Source: Fulvivirga marina (GTDB lineage Bacteria > Bacteroidota > Bacteroidia > Cytophagales > Cyclobacteriaceae). Taken from it: 64,000 nucleotides of DNA. A program made the translations under genes and the position numbers. The notes beneath the pieces were generated by a model. It searched no databases. It was given only the letters and a program-made list of their open reading frames with translations, and had not been told where the DNA came from. The DNA is taken from assembly GCF_016775155.1 (NCBI RefSeq), contig NZ_JAEUGD010000042.1, forward strand, positions 248,001-312,000, in the 5' to 3' direction. Position 1 is the first letter of the stretch, and every line of letters starts with the position of its first letter. Below are positions 1-9,789 of the stretch, one piece after another.

Positions 1-150
1 TCAAAAATATTTGAATGGTATAGCAAAGATTTCGTAATGAGTGGTGAAGGCTCTGTTCTTCAATTTATCAATAAATATCGCTCTAAGAACATCCCGACAT
101 CATATGCTATAGCATATTATGAATATGATTGGAGCCTTAATGAGCGCTAG
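1..150 (+). CDS. DUF547-family protein, C-terminal fragment
   Basis: The reading frame is open from the first base and ends with TAG at 148-150, giving the last 49 residues of a gene that starts left of the window. The tail contains a WYSKDF motif, a FINKYRS segment and the ending YYEYDWSLNE. This ending, a run of aromatics followed by YDWSLN, is typical of the C-terminus of DUF547 proteins, which are often secreted and have no established biochemical role. It stops 1 base before the stop codon of the convergent ABC ATPase gene. The family call rests on the short tail only. Confidence 0.6.
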   Translation, partial: SKIFEWYSKDFVMSGEGSVLQFINKYRSKNIPTSYAIAYYEYDWSLNER

Positions 151-151
151 A

Positions 152-1159
152 TTAAAATTGCTGGGTGTTTAGGTAGTTAATAAGCTCCTCAAGGGTATTG
201 GTGACAACGTTACCTTTATGCTTTACTTCCCAACTTAGGTTTTTAGAAGCATTTACCACAATACCATACTCACTCTCGTTAGAGATTTCATAGCCATTCC
301 TTTCCAGTGCATTTTTTGTCCAGAGGAGTTGATAACCAGAGCCTTGTAAAGAGACTTTCTTTCCCAGGCTTTTCTTTTTTAATTGCCCCGTTCTAAGGTC
401 GAACCCCTTAAGTTCAAACACTTTGTCAATTGCTCCATTAAGCACCATATCTTCCGGAAAGCCTGAAAGCACCGGTACATGATGTCCTGCCAGCCATAGC
501 CTGTCGGCAGACTGTAATGCGAGATCCAGCTCATGAGTGGCAATGAGTATAGATTTGCCCGTTTTTCGGGTTAGGTCTTTTAATAAATTAATAATGGCAA
601 CGCGGTTGTTCAGATCAAGGTGTGCTGTTGGTTCATCCAGGATCATGACGGGAGTATCCTGACATAAGGCACGTGCAATCATCATTTTTTGTAACTGGCC
701 ATCACTAAGTTCATGCACCTTCTTATCTGCATAAGCGGAGACCCGTGCCAGTGCTATGGATTCTTCAATTTTCTGGAGATCGTTGTTGCTGAAATCAACC
801 CTCCAGCCCAGATATGGGTATCTACCTAGTCCTACTAGTTCCCGTCCGGTCATGTTTCCCGCGTTAATGCCATCTGTAAGTACAAGGCTCATTTTGGTGG
901 AGAGTTCGGCTGTTGAAATAGCGGAGAGGTCCATATGGTCAATTATAACTTTGCCAGATAATGGGTTTTGTACCCCTGCCATGGTTCTGAGTAAAGTTGA
1001 TTTTCCTACACCGTTGGGTCCCATAAAGCAAACAAGTTCACCATGCTTCAGGTCAAGGTTAATGTTTTTTAGAATCACCAGATCCTGCTTTCCCGTACGA
1101 TACCCCACGGCAAGGTCCCTTATTGAAAGCGCTATATCGTTATGGTCTTCTTCTATCAT
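152..1159 (-). CDS. btuD: ABC transporter ATP-binding protein, B12/iron-siderophore type
   Basis: This 335-residue cytoplasmic ATPase would power corrinoid uptake with the adjacent permease. Walker A is GPNGVGKST at residues 47-55, the signature is LSDGQ, Walker B is VMILDEP and the H-loop is ATHELD. The FecE/BtuD subfamily is usually about 255 residues; here roughly 75 extra residues follow the ATPase core, ending in a Leu/Asn-rich segment of unknown function. The start codon overlaps the end of the permease gene by 4 bases, so the two are probably translationally coupled. B12 specificity is inferred from the riboswitch, btuB and cob genes nearby; iron-siderophore or haem transport is the alternative. 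Confidence 0.82.
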   Translation of the reverse strand: MIEEDHNDIALSIRDLAVGYRTGKQDLVILKNINLDLKHGELVCFMGPNGVGKSTLLRTMAGVQNPLSGKVIIDHMDLSAISTAELSTKMSLVLTDGINAGNMTGRELVGLGRYPYLGWRVDFSNNDLQKIEESIALARVSAYADKKVHELSDGQLQKMMIARALCQDTPVMILDEPTAHLDLNNRVAIINLLKDLTRKTGKSILIATHELDLALQSADRLWLAGHHVPVLSGFPEDMVLNGAIDKVFELKGFDLRTGQLKKKSLGKKVSLQGSGYQLLWTKNALERNGYEISNESEYGIVVNASKNLSWEVKHKGNVVTNTLEELINYLNTQQF

Positions 1160-2196
1160 CCTGAAAAAGAGTGTTTAATACTTCCTCTGCGTAGAATAAC
1201 CCAAATTACCACAGGAGCTCCCAGAAGAGAAGTGATTGCATTAATGGGCAACACGTGTTCACTGCCTGGGAGTTGAGAGATGATGTCGCAGACCAACATC
1301 ACTATTACACCACTCATAGCTACGGCTGGAATCAATATCTTGTGGTTAGATGTGTTGAATAAAAGCCGGGTTAGGTGCGGCATGGCAATGCCAATAAAAG
1401 CAATGGGACCACAAAATGCAGTAATACTCCCAGCGAGCAGGCTGGTGCTGATAATGATCCAAAAACGGGATGCCTTGATATTAATACCCATGCTCCGCGC
1501 ATAGTTTTCACTCAACAGCAAAGCATTCAAAGGTTTTACCATAATAAAAGAGATCATTATCCCCATACCGGCAATTGCCAAAAGTGCAGTGATCTCATCC
1601 CAATTGAGTCCACCAAGACTCCCAAAGGTCCAGAAAAGATAAACCTGTATTTCTTCGCCAGAGCTGAAGAACTGTAAAATGCTAACAATGGCACCTGTAA
1701 GGCTTCCAAACATGAGACCTATGATAAGCAATGTCATACTGTCGCGGACTCGTAAGGAAACGATTACCACTAAAAGCAATACAAGCCCAGAGCCTAAACT
1801 GGCAGCCGATACTACCAGCCAGCTTGTTAGCCCCGAGGCAACCAGGCTACCGGTAATGGAAATCCCTGCCAAAAGTAACAAAGCCACACCCAGGCTTGCA
1901 CCCGAGCTAATACCCAAAACAAAAGGTCCAGCCAGAGGGTTTCTGAAAAGTGTCTGCATCAACAGGCCGCTAATGGATAATGAAGCCCCAACGGCTATAG
2001 CGGTAGTTGCTTTAGGTAGTCGGAAATTAAGAATAATGTTTGTCCAGCTATTTTTGCTTGCTTCACCCCCAGATAATACATTCAGGACTTCATCAAAGGG
2101 AACGGAAACACTTCCCAGACTAATATTAATGATAAATAATATCAGGATGGCAAGGGGAAGTAACAATGTTAATTTTATGGTGTGTGATCTATCCAA
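1156..2196 (-). CDS. btuC: ABC transporter permease, FecCD/BtuC family
   Basis: This 346-residue inner-membrane permease has about nine or ten hydrophobic segments. It carries FecCD-family landmarks: an early GLLMQTLFRNPLAGPFVLGISSGA-like region (seen around residues 80-103) and a later GPIAFIGIAMPHLTR segment that forms the contact with the ATPase. It should form the translocation pore with two copies of the neighbouring ATPase. It lies 92 bases downstream of the substrate-binding lipoprotein gene on the same strand. As with its partners, corrinoid specificity comes from genomic context, not from a residue signature. Confidence 0.85.
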   Translation of the reverse strand: MDRSHTIKLTLLLPLAILILFIINISLGSVSVPFDEVLNVLSGGEASKNSWTNIILNFRLPKATTAIAVGASLSISGLLMQTLFRNPLAGPFVLGISSGASLGVALLLLAGISITGSLVASGLTSWLVVSAASLGSGLVLLLVVIVSLRVRDSMTLLIIGLMFGSLTGAIVSILQFFSSGEEIQVYLFWTFGSLGGLNWDEITALLAIAGMGIMISFIMVKPLNALLLSENYARSMGINIKASRFWIIISTSLLAGSITAFCGPIAFIGIAMPHLTRLLFNTSNHKILIPAVAMSGVIVMLVCDIISQLPGSEHVLPINAITSLLGAPVVIWVILRRGSIKHSFSG

Positions 2197-2288
2197 GCAT
2201 CCGAGGTTTTACCTGCCATTCATTTTATTACTTGTAAAGCTAGCAACTTTTGCACATTGCATTTTAAACATATTTGCTCTCACTGCTT

Positions 2289-3431
2289 CTAATTTAACTT
2301 TTCGTGAAAATAAAGCTCATGATCAGGAAGTAATTCAGGGTGAAATATCTTGATCAGGTCAGCCAGTATCAGGTCAGGCCTGAGGTAGCCGAGCTCCAGA
2401 TATTCATTGCCACCAGTAGCGCCTATGCGTGCATTATAGCTATAGACATTTCCTTTTTTGAAAGCACTGAAACGGGAGTACCTCTGGTCCGCTTCCTTTA
2501 TTTCCTCCAGTGAGTTGAAGGAAGCCACACCTACCCAGTAACCGGCATCATGAGCTTTTTCATATACAGATTCGAAACTAAGCTCAAGAAAACCAGTAGT
2601 AGAATCCTGCCACAAATAATGTGCACCGGCATCGGCAAATAGTTTGGCTGCATTATTTTTTCCGCCAGGAAGATACCATGTGTCTCCATAAACCACCCCG
2701 CTATATAAGGTAGGCATCGAATCTACCTTAGCGGCTTTAGCTTTCATATTTTGATAGTTGTTTTCAATGGCTTTGAAAACGGAATCAGCCAAATACGATT
2801 TATCAAAAAATAATGCCATGAACTTGATCCACTCTGCCCGGCCCAATGGATGTTTTTCGAGGTACTCTGCATTGATAAGTATTGGGATACCCGCTTGATT
2901 CATTTTTCGGAACTGCCCATAATCACCAGTAATGGTGTATCCCATTACTGCTTCGGGGTCAAGCTCCAGAAGGCGTTCCATATTCATTTCTTTATCAATA
3001 CCTAATTCGGTTACAAGTCCGGCATCAACCCTTTTACGCATTTTCTCCGAACTAATGTAGTCAGTTGTGGTAAAGCCAACCAGACTCTCGGTTTCGTTAA
3101 TATAATCGAGTAAAGGTATGTGAGTGGTAGAGGTGCATGCAATGCTTTGCAAAGGGACCTCCACAACCTGGACATCGTTTTCATGATCGGGGATTGCCTG
3201 ACCTCTAGGAACTAGTAAATACTTAAAACCTTCTTCTGCACCCTGGTAGGGCTTGGGCACCTCTACAAATGAATATCCATTTTTAACGGATACCCTGAAG
3301 CCGGTGGCATACTGAATCTCTATTGGGGTAACGTCCATTTTTTTATGGATTATACGTTCTTTAGAGGGGGTATTGCAGGCTATGGCTAAAATTGAAAAAA
3401 TAGAAATAACTACTTTTAGCTTCATGATCAA
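2289..3431 (-). CDS. btuF: Periplasmic corrinoid-binding lipoprotein of the ABC importer
   Basis: The 380-residue product starts with a lipoprotein signal whose lipobox LAIAC places the lipidated cysteine at residue 19 from the first Met; a second Met two codons on is an alternative start. The rest matches the PeriplaBP class III fold (BtuF/FecB-like), with a DYISSEKMRKRV region, a LDPEAVMGY segment and a C-terminal RPDLILADLIKIFHPEL stretch. It would capture corrinoid entering through BtuB and deliver it to the permease. It is the first gene of the minus-strand btuFCD set and diverges from the riboswitch-controlled btuB. A haem or siderophore ligand cannot be excluded from sequence alone. 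Confidence 0.8.
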   Translation of the reverse strand: MIMKLKVVISIFSILAIACNTPSKERIIHKKMDVTPIEIQYATGFRVSVKNGYSFVEVPKPYQGAEEGFKYLLVPRGQAIPDHENDVQVVEVPLQSIACTSTTHIPLLDYINETESLVGFTTTDYISSEKMRKRVDAGLVTELGIDKEMNMERLLELDPEAVMGYTITGDYGQFRKMNQAGIPILINAEYLEKHPLGRAEWIKFMALFFDKSYLADSVFKAIENNYQNMKAKAAKVDSMPTLYSGVVYGDTWYLPGGKNNAAKLFADAGAHYLWQDSTTGFLELSFESVYEKAHDAGYWVGVASFNSLEEIKEADQRYSRFSAFKKGNVYSYNARIGATGGNEYLELGYLRPDLILADLIKIFHPELLPDHELYFHEKLN

Positions 3432-3493
3432 TGGTTTTTCGTGAATTGCATAACAATATTAACCATTTTGCTTAGAGCTATTTAATTCTTTCC

Positions 3494-3501
3494 TAACTTT
3501 G
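3494..3501 (+). promoter_or_regulatory. Candidate -7 box for the riboswitch-btuB transcript
   Basis: The octamer TAACTTTG fits the Bacteroidota housekeeping -7 consensus TAnnTTTG and lies about ten bases before the riboswitch. A TTG at 3468-3470 could be the -33 element, but the 23-base gap is a little longer than usual. Start of transcription near 3508 is inferred. Confidence 0.5.
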
Positions 3502-3511
3502 ACACGATTAT

Positions 3512-3722
3512 TGGTTCATGATCAGCCGTTTCGGACTTGTCATGATGAAAAGGGAATCCGGTGATTCAGCTATGGGCTGATTATTCCGGAGCTGTCCCCG
3601 CAACTGTAATCCCGACCTGTACATCTGTGCAGATAATACGCTTTGATCATCTTTGCCACTGTTCCGGTTAGCTGGAATGGGAAGGTTCTCAAAGTCGGGT
3701 AAGCCAGGAGACCTGCCAGTAG
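3512..3722 (+). ncRNA. Cobalamin riboswitch
   Basis: The stretch carries the conserved landmarks of the B12 aptamer in order: GGTTCATGAT at the 5' side, AAAGGGAATCCGGTG, AGCTGTCCCCGCAACTGTAA, then GGGAAGGTTC and the B12 box GCCAGGAGACCTGCC at 3703-3717. It is on the plus strand about 115 bases before btuB. Binding of adenosyl- or another cobalamin would reduce expression of the import genes. A possible expression platform lies just after it, where AGCCT and AGGCT near 3738-3757 can pair, but the exact mechanism (transcription or translation) cannot be told. Confidence 0.93.
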
Positions 3723-3836
3723 TTTTTTTAATCTGAGCCTTCGGGAGTTGAGGCTATAAGAAATGACGCTAGGGTATATATTATTCCGCCCATTTCTTAA
3801 ATGGCTTCTATTTAAGGCTTATTAAAGAGTTGATGA

Positions 3837-5753
3837 ATGAGCTATTTGCGATTTATTTTAATGACTTCACTTGTGGGGTTTTTAGTGCAGCATGTGACTG
3901 CCCAAGAAGATACCACTGCTTTGATTCTTGATGCGGTTAACATCCAAGGGTCGAGGTTGGATAAATTTACCATTGGTGAGAAAGTAGAGAAAATTTCATC
4001 TATACATAGAGAGTCGACGGCTTACAGTAGCCTGTCTGAATTATTATTCAACTTTTCAGGAGCTAATATCAGATCGTATGGGGTGAGCGGCCTTTCTACA
4101 CCATCAGTAAGAGGTACAGGTAGCAATCATACAGCAGTTTTTTGGGAAGGTGTAAATCTGCAAAGCCCTACCAATGGAAGCTTGGATTTAACCCTTATGC
4201 CTGTAAGCTTTGTAGATGATGTTTCTCTTCAGTATGGTGGCGCAGGGTCACTTTTTGGTTCAGGTACATTAGGAGGAGCGATTCATCTAGGTACGGCAGT
4301 GGCCATATCAGAAGGCTTTAGTGGTAAGTTCTTTCAGCAGCTGGGTAGTTTTGGCAGCACCTATACGGGGGCAAATATAAACTGGAGGCATCAGCGGGTT
4401 CGCTTGTCCTTGAGAGGTTTTGTAAATCATGCCGATAACGATTTTACATATTATAACCGATATACCGTTAGGGATGAAGAGCAAAAGAACGCATCGATAG
4501 ATCAGCAGGGGGTACTATCTGAACTGTATTACCAGCTGACCGACAACAGTGATATTACTTTTAAATATTGGTATCAGGATAACCTGGTACATATTCCTGA
4601 TCCAGCTTCTGCTGGTGGTAATACTAAAGCCACACAGGCTGATGAGTTTCATAGGGTGGTTTTAAAGTGGAAAAACCAGTCAGCGAATAGAATGCTTCGT
4701 GGGCAGTCGGCTTTAGTACTTCACCATTTGGAGTATGATGATAAAATCACTGATGTATCCAACACACAATCACTGTCCTGGATCAGTGAGTTTGAAGCAA
4801 CTTACAAATTAGGTAAATCCACATGGCTGGATGCAGGTATAAATAATACTTATGATCGGGCAGAAGTAGCTAGTTATGGAGATGAAATACCACTGCGAAA
4901 CCAGACAGGTCTTTATATTTCATCTAAAAAATTAATTGCTGAAAAGCTTGAGGTTAATTTGGGATTGAGGGAAACATTGAGCAGCGGAGATTTGTCTCCG
5001 ATCATGCCATCGTTAGGTTTGAACTATGCCTTGACTAATGATTTTTCTTTAAAATCTAAAGTGGCCAGAAGTTATCGCATCCCTACTTTTAACGACCTTT
5101 ATTGGAAGGGAGCAGGAGCTATGGGTAATCCTGATCTGGAACCGGAACTGGGTTGGAGTGCAGAAATAGGTGTATTATCAGAGAAGGAATTTGACAGATC
5201 TCGTTTGTCATTGGAAGTTACTGGTTTTAGCAATACCATTTCGCAATGGATACAGTGGGTGGAGGTGGAATCTGTATGGAGTCCGGTCAATGTGCAGAAA
5301 ATCTGGGCGCGGGGAGTAGAATTAGGCCTGAAATATGGATATCAATTGTCAGATGATTGGAAGTTACAAACATGGAGTAACTATAGTCTTACCAAGTCTA
5401 CAAAGCAGGAAGTTGGCAATGGCGGTAGCATTCAGGAACTTGATAAGCAGGTGACCTATACACCTTTGCATCAAGCCAAGGCGGCTGTTAATCTGGTGCA
5501 CAACCGTTTTGCGTTTGGAATAAATCAAATTTATGTAGGAGAGCAGTATATAACTGGTGACAATAGAAGAACACTGGATGCATATGTGGTGACAGGAGTT
5601 TCTGCGTCCTGTCAGTTCCTGCTTTCTCAAAAGCATAGTTTCAAAATTTCAGGACAGGTAAAAAATGTCTTTGACAAAGATTATGAGGCACGTAATGCCC
5701 GACCTATGCCTGGGCGTAATTATCATTTAAGTATTATATATCAATTTAATTAG
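3837..5753 (+). CDS. btuB: TonB-dependent outer-membrane corrinoid receptor BtuB
   Basis: The 638-residue product has a signal peptide ending near HVTAQ (residues 1-23), a TonB-box-like and plug region (residues 30-150, with the SVRGTGSNHTAVFWEGVNLQ segment typical of plug domains) and a long beta-barrel ending in aromatic YQFN. It lacks the N-terminal carboxypeptidase-regulatory domain of SusC-type receptors, so it resembles classical BtuB. The riboswitch upstream makes cobalamin or cobinamide the likely substrate. The gene is followed after 13 bases by the BtuG-like gene. A second ATG four bases upstream is out of frame, so the ATG at 3837 is preferred. Confidence 0.92.
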   Translation: MSYLRFILMTSLVGFLVQHVTAQEDTTALILDAVNIQGSRLDKFTIGEKVEKISSIHRESTAYSSLSELLFNFSGANIRSYGVSGLSTPSVRGTGSNHTAVFWEGVNLQSPTNGSLDLTLMPVSFVDDVSLQYGGAGSLFGSGTLGGAIHLGTAVAISEGFSGKFFQQLGSFGSTYTGANINWRHQRVRLSLRGFVNHADNDFTYYNRYTVRDEEQKNASIDQQGVLSELYYQLTDNSDITFKYWYQDNLVHIPDPASAGGNTKATQADEFHRVVLKWKNQSANRMLRGQSALVLHHLEYDDKITDVSNTQSLSWISEFEATYKLGKSTWLDAGINNTYDRAEVASYGDEIPLRNQTGLYISSKKLIAEKLEVNLGLRETLSSGDLSPIMPSLGLNYALTNDFSLKSKVARSYRIPTFNDLYWKGAGAMGNPDLEPELGWSAEIGVLSEKEFDRSRLSLEVTGFSNTISQWIQWVEVESVWSPVNVQKIWARGVELGLKYGYQLSDDWKLQTWSNYSLTKSTKQEVGNGGSIQELDKQVTYTPLHQAKAAVNLVHNRFAFGINQIYVGEQYITGDNRRTLDAYVVTGVSASCQFLLSQKHSFKISGQVKNVFDKDYEARNARPMPGRNYHLSIIYQFN

Positions 5754-5766
5754 AGAATAAACCAAA

Positions 5767-6855
5767 ATGAAAAATCAGTTTTTAAAGCGAGTATTGTTTG
5801 GCCTTTTAATCACCTCTTCTGCTTTATTAGGAGCATGTTCTGATGATGAAGGTGCCAGTCCGCAGCCAGGGCAGGATGGCTTTTTTGTGCTTAATGAAGG
5901 CGGTTTTGGTAATGGTGATGCCAGTCTTTCATATTTTGACAAAGCCACTAATACTATGATCAACGATGTGTTTTTTAACAACACAGACAGGCCTTTGGGC
6001 GATCAGGCACAGTCTATGAGCATACACAATGGTAACGGTTATATTGTAGTTCAAAACTCTGAAAAGATAGAAGTTATTAATGCGGAGAGCTTCGCTTCTT
6101 TAGGAACTATCAATACAGAAGCAGGAATAGCTTCGCCAAGGTATTTTTTGGGTATAGATGAAACGAAAGGTTATGTGACTGATTGGGGAGCTGATAAAGT
6201 GACTGGAACTGTCAAGGTTGTTGATCTTCAGACGCTAAAAGTGATTAAAACTATTGATGTAGGTCAGGGAGCTAACAAATTGGTGCGCGTAGGAGATAAG
6301 GTATATGTGGCCAATAATGGTGGCTGGGGGTATGATAATAAAGTGGTTATTATTGATATCAATGCAGACGAGGTTGTTGGAAACATCATAGTTGGTGATA
6401 ATCCTTCAGCGATTAAAGTTGATAGGAACAATAATATTTGGGTAGCAGGTAATGGTAAGAAGGTATATAACTCTGACTGGTCGGTGGATGAGGCCAACAG
6501 TACTGCACCTTTTATTGCCAAGATAGTTAATGATAAAGTTTCATTGAAGTTGGAATTTGCCAGTGTATACGAAGGATTAAAAGAGGTGGTAATGAATAAT
6601 GCTGGAGATCAGTTTTATTTTAACGCTTCAGAAGCAGTTTATAAAATGAGTATCGATGCAACCGAGCTACCGTCAACTCCATTTATTGAAAAATCTTTTT
6701 ATGGTTTGTCAGTAGATCCTTCTACGGATAATATTATAGGTGCAGAAGTTCCTAACTACACCTCCGCCGGTACCGTATATCGTTACAGTAGTGCTGGTGA
6801 ACTCATCGACAAGTATACTGCGGGTATTGCGCCAAACGGATGCGCATTCAGATAA
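5767..6855 (+). CDS. BtuG-like surface beta-propeller lipoprotein
   Basis: The 362-residue product has a lipoprotein signal with lipobox LLGAC (Cys24) followed by SDDE, an acidic stretch that resembles the Bacteroidota lipoprotein export signal for the cell surface. The mature part is built from repeated YncE/DUF5074-like propeller blades, for example KVYVANNGGWGYDNKVVIID, DNPSAIKVDRNNNIWVAG and GLSVDPSTDNIIGAEV. In Bacteroides the surface propeller BtuG sits on BtuB and captures cobalamin with very high affinity. Position directly after btuB, behind the riboswitch, supports the same job here. Orthology to BtuG is inference from fold type and context. Confidence 0.75.
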   Translation: MKNQFLKRVLFGLLITSSALLGACSDDEGASPQPGQDGFFVLNEGGFGNGDASLSYFDKATNTMINDVFFNNTDRPLGDQAQSMSIHNGNGYIVVQNSEKIEVINAESFASLGTINTEAGIASPRYFLGIDETKGYVTDWGADKVTGTVKVVDLQTLKVIKTIDVGQGANKLVRVGDKVYVANNGGWGYDNKVVIIDINADEVVGNIIVGDNPSAIKVDRNNNIWVAGNGKKVYNSDWSVDEANSTAPFIAKIVNDKVSLKLEFASVYEGLKEVVMNNAGDQFYFNASEAVYKMSIDATELPSTPFIEKSFYGLSVDPSTDNIIGAEVPNYTSAGTVYRYSSAGELIDKYTAGIAPNGCAFR

Positions 6856-6869
6856 TGTAGTAAACAGAG

Positions 6870-6912
6870 ACATTCTATAGAGACTCACAGCAGTTTCTGT
6901 AGAATGTTTTTT
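6870..6912 (+). terminator. Rho-independent terminator after btuB-btuG
   Basis: The arms ACATTCTATAG (6870-6880) and CTGTAGAATGT (6897-6907) pair over 11 bases with one G-T pair and are followed by a run of T. It separates the riboswitch-controlled import genes from the cob operon, which starts only 14 bases later and would need its own promoter or read-through. Confidence 0.75.
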
Positions 6913-6926
6913 AAAATAAAAGATTA

Positions 6927-7965
<1,039 letters not shown>

Positions 7966-7966
7966 C

Positions 7967-9019
7967 ATGGCAAGCATAAAGTTTTGTGACCGCAAGGTAC
8001 TGAATGATATTCAACATAAAATAGATAATAAGACCAAGCCGCAGGGAGCATTAGGGGGGCTTGAAGAGATAGCTCTTCGGGTAGCACTGATCCAACAAAC
8101 TGATTCATTGCAGCTGTCAAAACCCTGCATGGTTGTTTTTGCAGCTGACCACGGCATAGCCAGGGAAGGAGTTAGTGCTTTTTCGCAGGAGGTTACAGTA
8201 CAGATGGTACAGAATTTTTTGCACGGAGGGGCCGCGATCAACGTATTTTGCAAGCAGCATGATATCAAATTACATATAGTTGATGCAGGTGTTAATGCAG
8301 ACTTGTCAGACCACCCGGGCCTTATACACAAGTCGGTTGGTAAGGGTACGAAAAGCTTTCTGTCAGGAAAGGCCATGAGCTTTGAGCAATGTGGGAGGGC
8401 GTTAAAGGCAGGTGAGGAAGTAGTTCTGGAAGTTGCTGCCACTGGTAGTAATATTATTGGGTTTGGAGAGATGGGGATTGGGAATACATCTTCAGCCAGT
8501 ATGATTACCAGTTTGCTTTGTGGGCTGCCTTTGAAAGATTGTGTGGGTAAAGGTACTGGACTTGATGAATCTCAATGGCACAAAAAGCTGGAAGTGCTTC
8601 AAAGAGCACTTGATTTTCATCGATTACCTGCACAAAGTGATGGAATAGAAGTACTGACTACCTTTGGCGGTTTCGAAATAGCGATGATGTCAGGCGCTAT
8701 GATGAACGCGGCTGAATTGGGTATGGTGGTACTGGTTGATGGATTTATTGCAACTTCAGCTTTTCTGGTGGCCCATGCGCTCCAGCCTGCTATCCTGGAT
8801 TATGCTATTTTTTGTCATGTTTCTGAAGAGCCTGGGCACCAAAAGGCTCTGGAGTTTCTGGGAGTGAAACCGGTACTTCAGCTTAATATGAGACTGGGAG
8901 AGGGAACAGGTGTTGCTGTAGCCTATCCGGTTATTCAATCATCCATTAACTTTTTTAATGAGATGGCTTCTTTTGAGGAGGCCGGAGTTTCCGGAAGAGA
9001 CGAAGTAAACCGCGTATGA
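7967..9019 (+). CDS. cobT: Nicotinate-nucleotide-dimethylbenzimidazole phosphoribosyltransferase
   Basis: The 350-residue enzyme activates the lower-ligand base by making alpha-ribazole phosphate from nicotinate mononucleotide. Hallmarks are KPQGALGGLEEIA near the start, VVFAADHGIAREGVSAFSQEVT, the EMGIGNTSSASM segment and RLGEGTGVAVAYP near the end, whose glutamate (residue 312) corresponds to the catalytic base. Length matches the family. The stop overlaps the cobS start (ATGA at 9016-9019). No genes for making dimethylbenzimidazole are visible here, so the base is probably scavenged or made elsewhere. Confidence 0.96.
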   Translation: MASIKFCDRKVLNDIQHKIDNKTKPQGALGGLEEIALRVALIQQTDSLQLSKPCMVVFAADHGIAREGVSAFSQEVTVQMVQNFLHGGAAINVFCKQHDIKLHIVDAGVNADLSDHPGLIHKSVGKGTKSFLSGKAMSFEQCGRALKAGEEVVLEVAATGSNIIGFGEMGIGNTSSASMITSLLCGLPLKDCVGKGTGLDESQWHKKLEVLQRALDFHRLPAQSDGIEVLTTFGGFEIAMMSGAMMNAAELGMVVLVDGFIATSAFLVAHALQPAILDYAIFCHVSEEPGHQKALEFLGVKPVLQLNMRLGEGTGVAVAYPVIQSSINFFNEMASFEEAGVSGRDEVNRV

Positions 9020-9789
9020 AACGAGAGGTACGACTGTTTTTTACAGCGTTGATGTTTTATACACGCATTCCATGTCCAAAGTGGGTAGATCATTCAGCCG
9101 AATACCTTAATCAATGCACTAAATATTTCCCTTTGATCGGTTGGCTGGTCGGAGGTGTATGTGCGGCTGTTTTGTGGCTGTCTATGCTCATTTTTCCGGT
9201 TTCCGTTGCGGTTATTCTGTCTATGACTGCTGGTATACTGGTTACGGGTGCATTTCATGAAGATGGGTTTGCTGATGTGTGTGATGGGTTTGGTGGAGGA
9301 TGGACAAAATCAAAGATTCTTGAGATTATGAAAGATAGTCTTATTGGTGCGTACGGAGTAACAGGCCTGGCACTCATCTTATTGATGAAATTTTCTTTGC
9401 TGACTTCAATAACAGAACAAGTGGATGCTCTAATGTTATTGGGTGTTTTGATAGCTGCGCATGCCATAAGCAGGATGGCTCCCGTATTTATGATCTACTT
9501 CGGGGAGTATTCCAGAGAAGATGCTACCAGCAAAGTAAAGCCTGTAGCTAAAAAATTATCTTCAATCAATTTTGCGATCTCTATTGTTATAGGATTGTTG
9601 TCCATAGTGTTGTTGCAAGATGTGTGGTATCTGCTTTTACTCATACCTGTTCTTATGGCTACGTGGTTATTGTATCGGTATTTTTATAAGTGGATTGATG
9701 GGTATACAGGGGATTGTCTTGGGGCAACACAACAGGTAACAGAAATAATTTTCTATCTTTCAATATTCGTTATATGGAAGTTTACTTAA
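9016..9789 (+). CDS. cobS: Adenosylcobinamide-GDP ribazoletransferase (cobalamin synthase)
   Basis: The 257-residue integral membrane enzyme joins adenosylcobinamide-GDP to alpha-ribazole or its phosphate. It shows the family start FFTALMFYTRIPCP, the conserved acidic motif GAFHEDGFADVCDGFGGGWTK with its DGFAD core, and several hydrophobic segments, ending with a YTGDCLGATQQVTE motif typical of CobS. It overlaps cobT by four bases and its end overlaps the phosphatase gene by 16 bases, consistent with tight translational coupling. Confidence 0.95.
   Translation: MKREVRLFFTALMFYTRIPCPKWVDHSAEYLNQCTKYFPLIGWLVGGVCAAVLWLSMLIFPVSVAVILSMTAGILVTGAFHEDGFADVCDGFGGGWTKSKILEIMKDSLIGAYGVTGLALILLMKFSLLTSITEQVDALMLLGVLIAAHAISRMAPVFMIYFGEYSREDATSKVKPVAKKLSSINFAISIVIGLLSIVLLQDVWYLLLLIPVLMATWLLYRYFYKWIDGYTGDCLGATQQVTEIIFYLSIFVIWKFT

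Noticed and set aside
9714-9773. Upstream extension of the cobC-like phosphatase
   Set aside because: It adds 20 residues before the conserved MEVYLIRH start of the family and lies wholly inside cobS.
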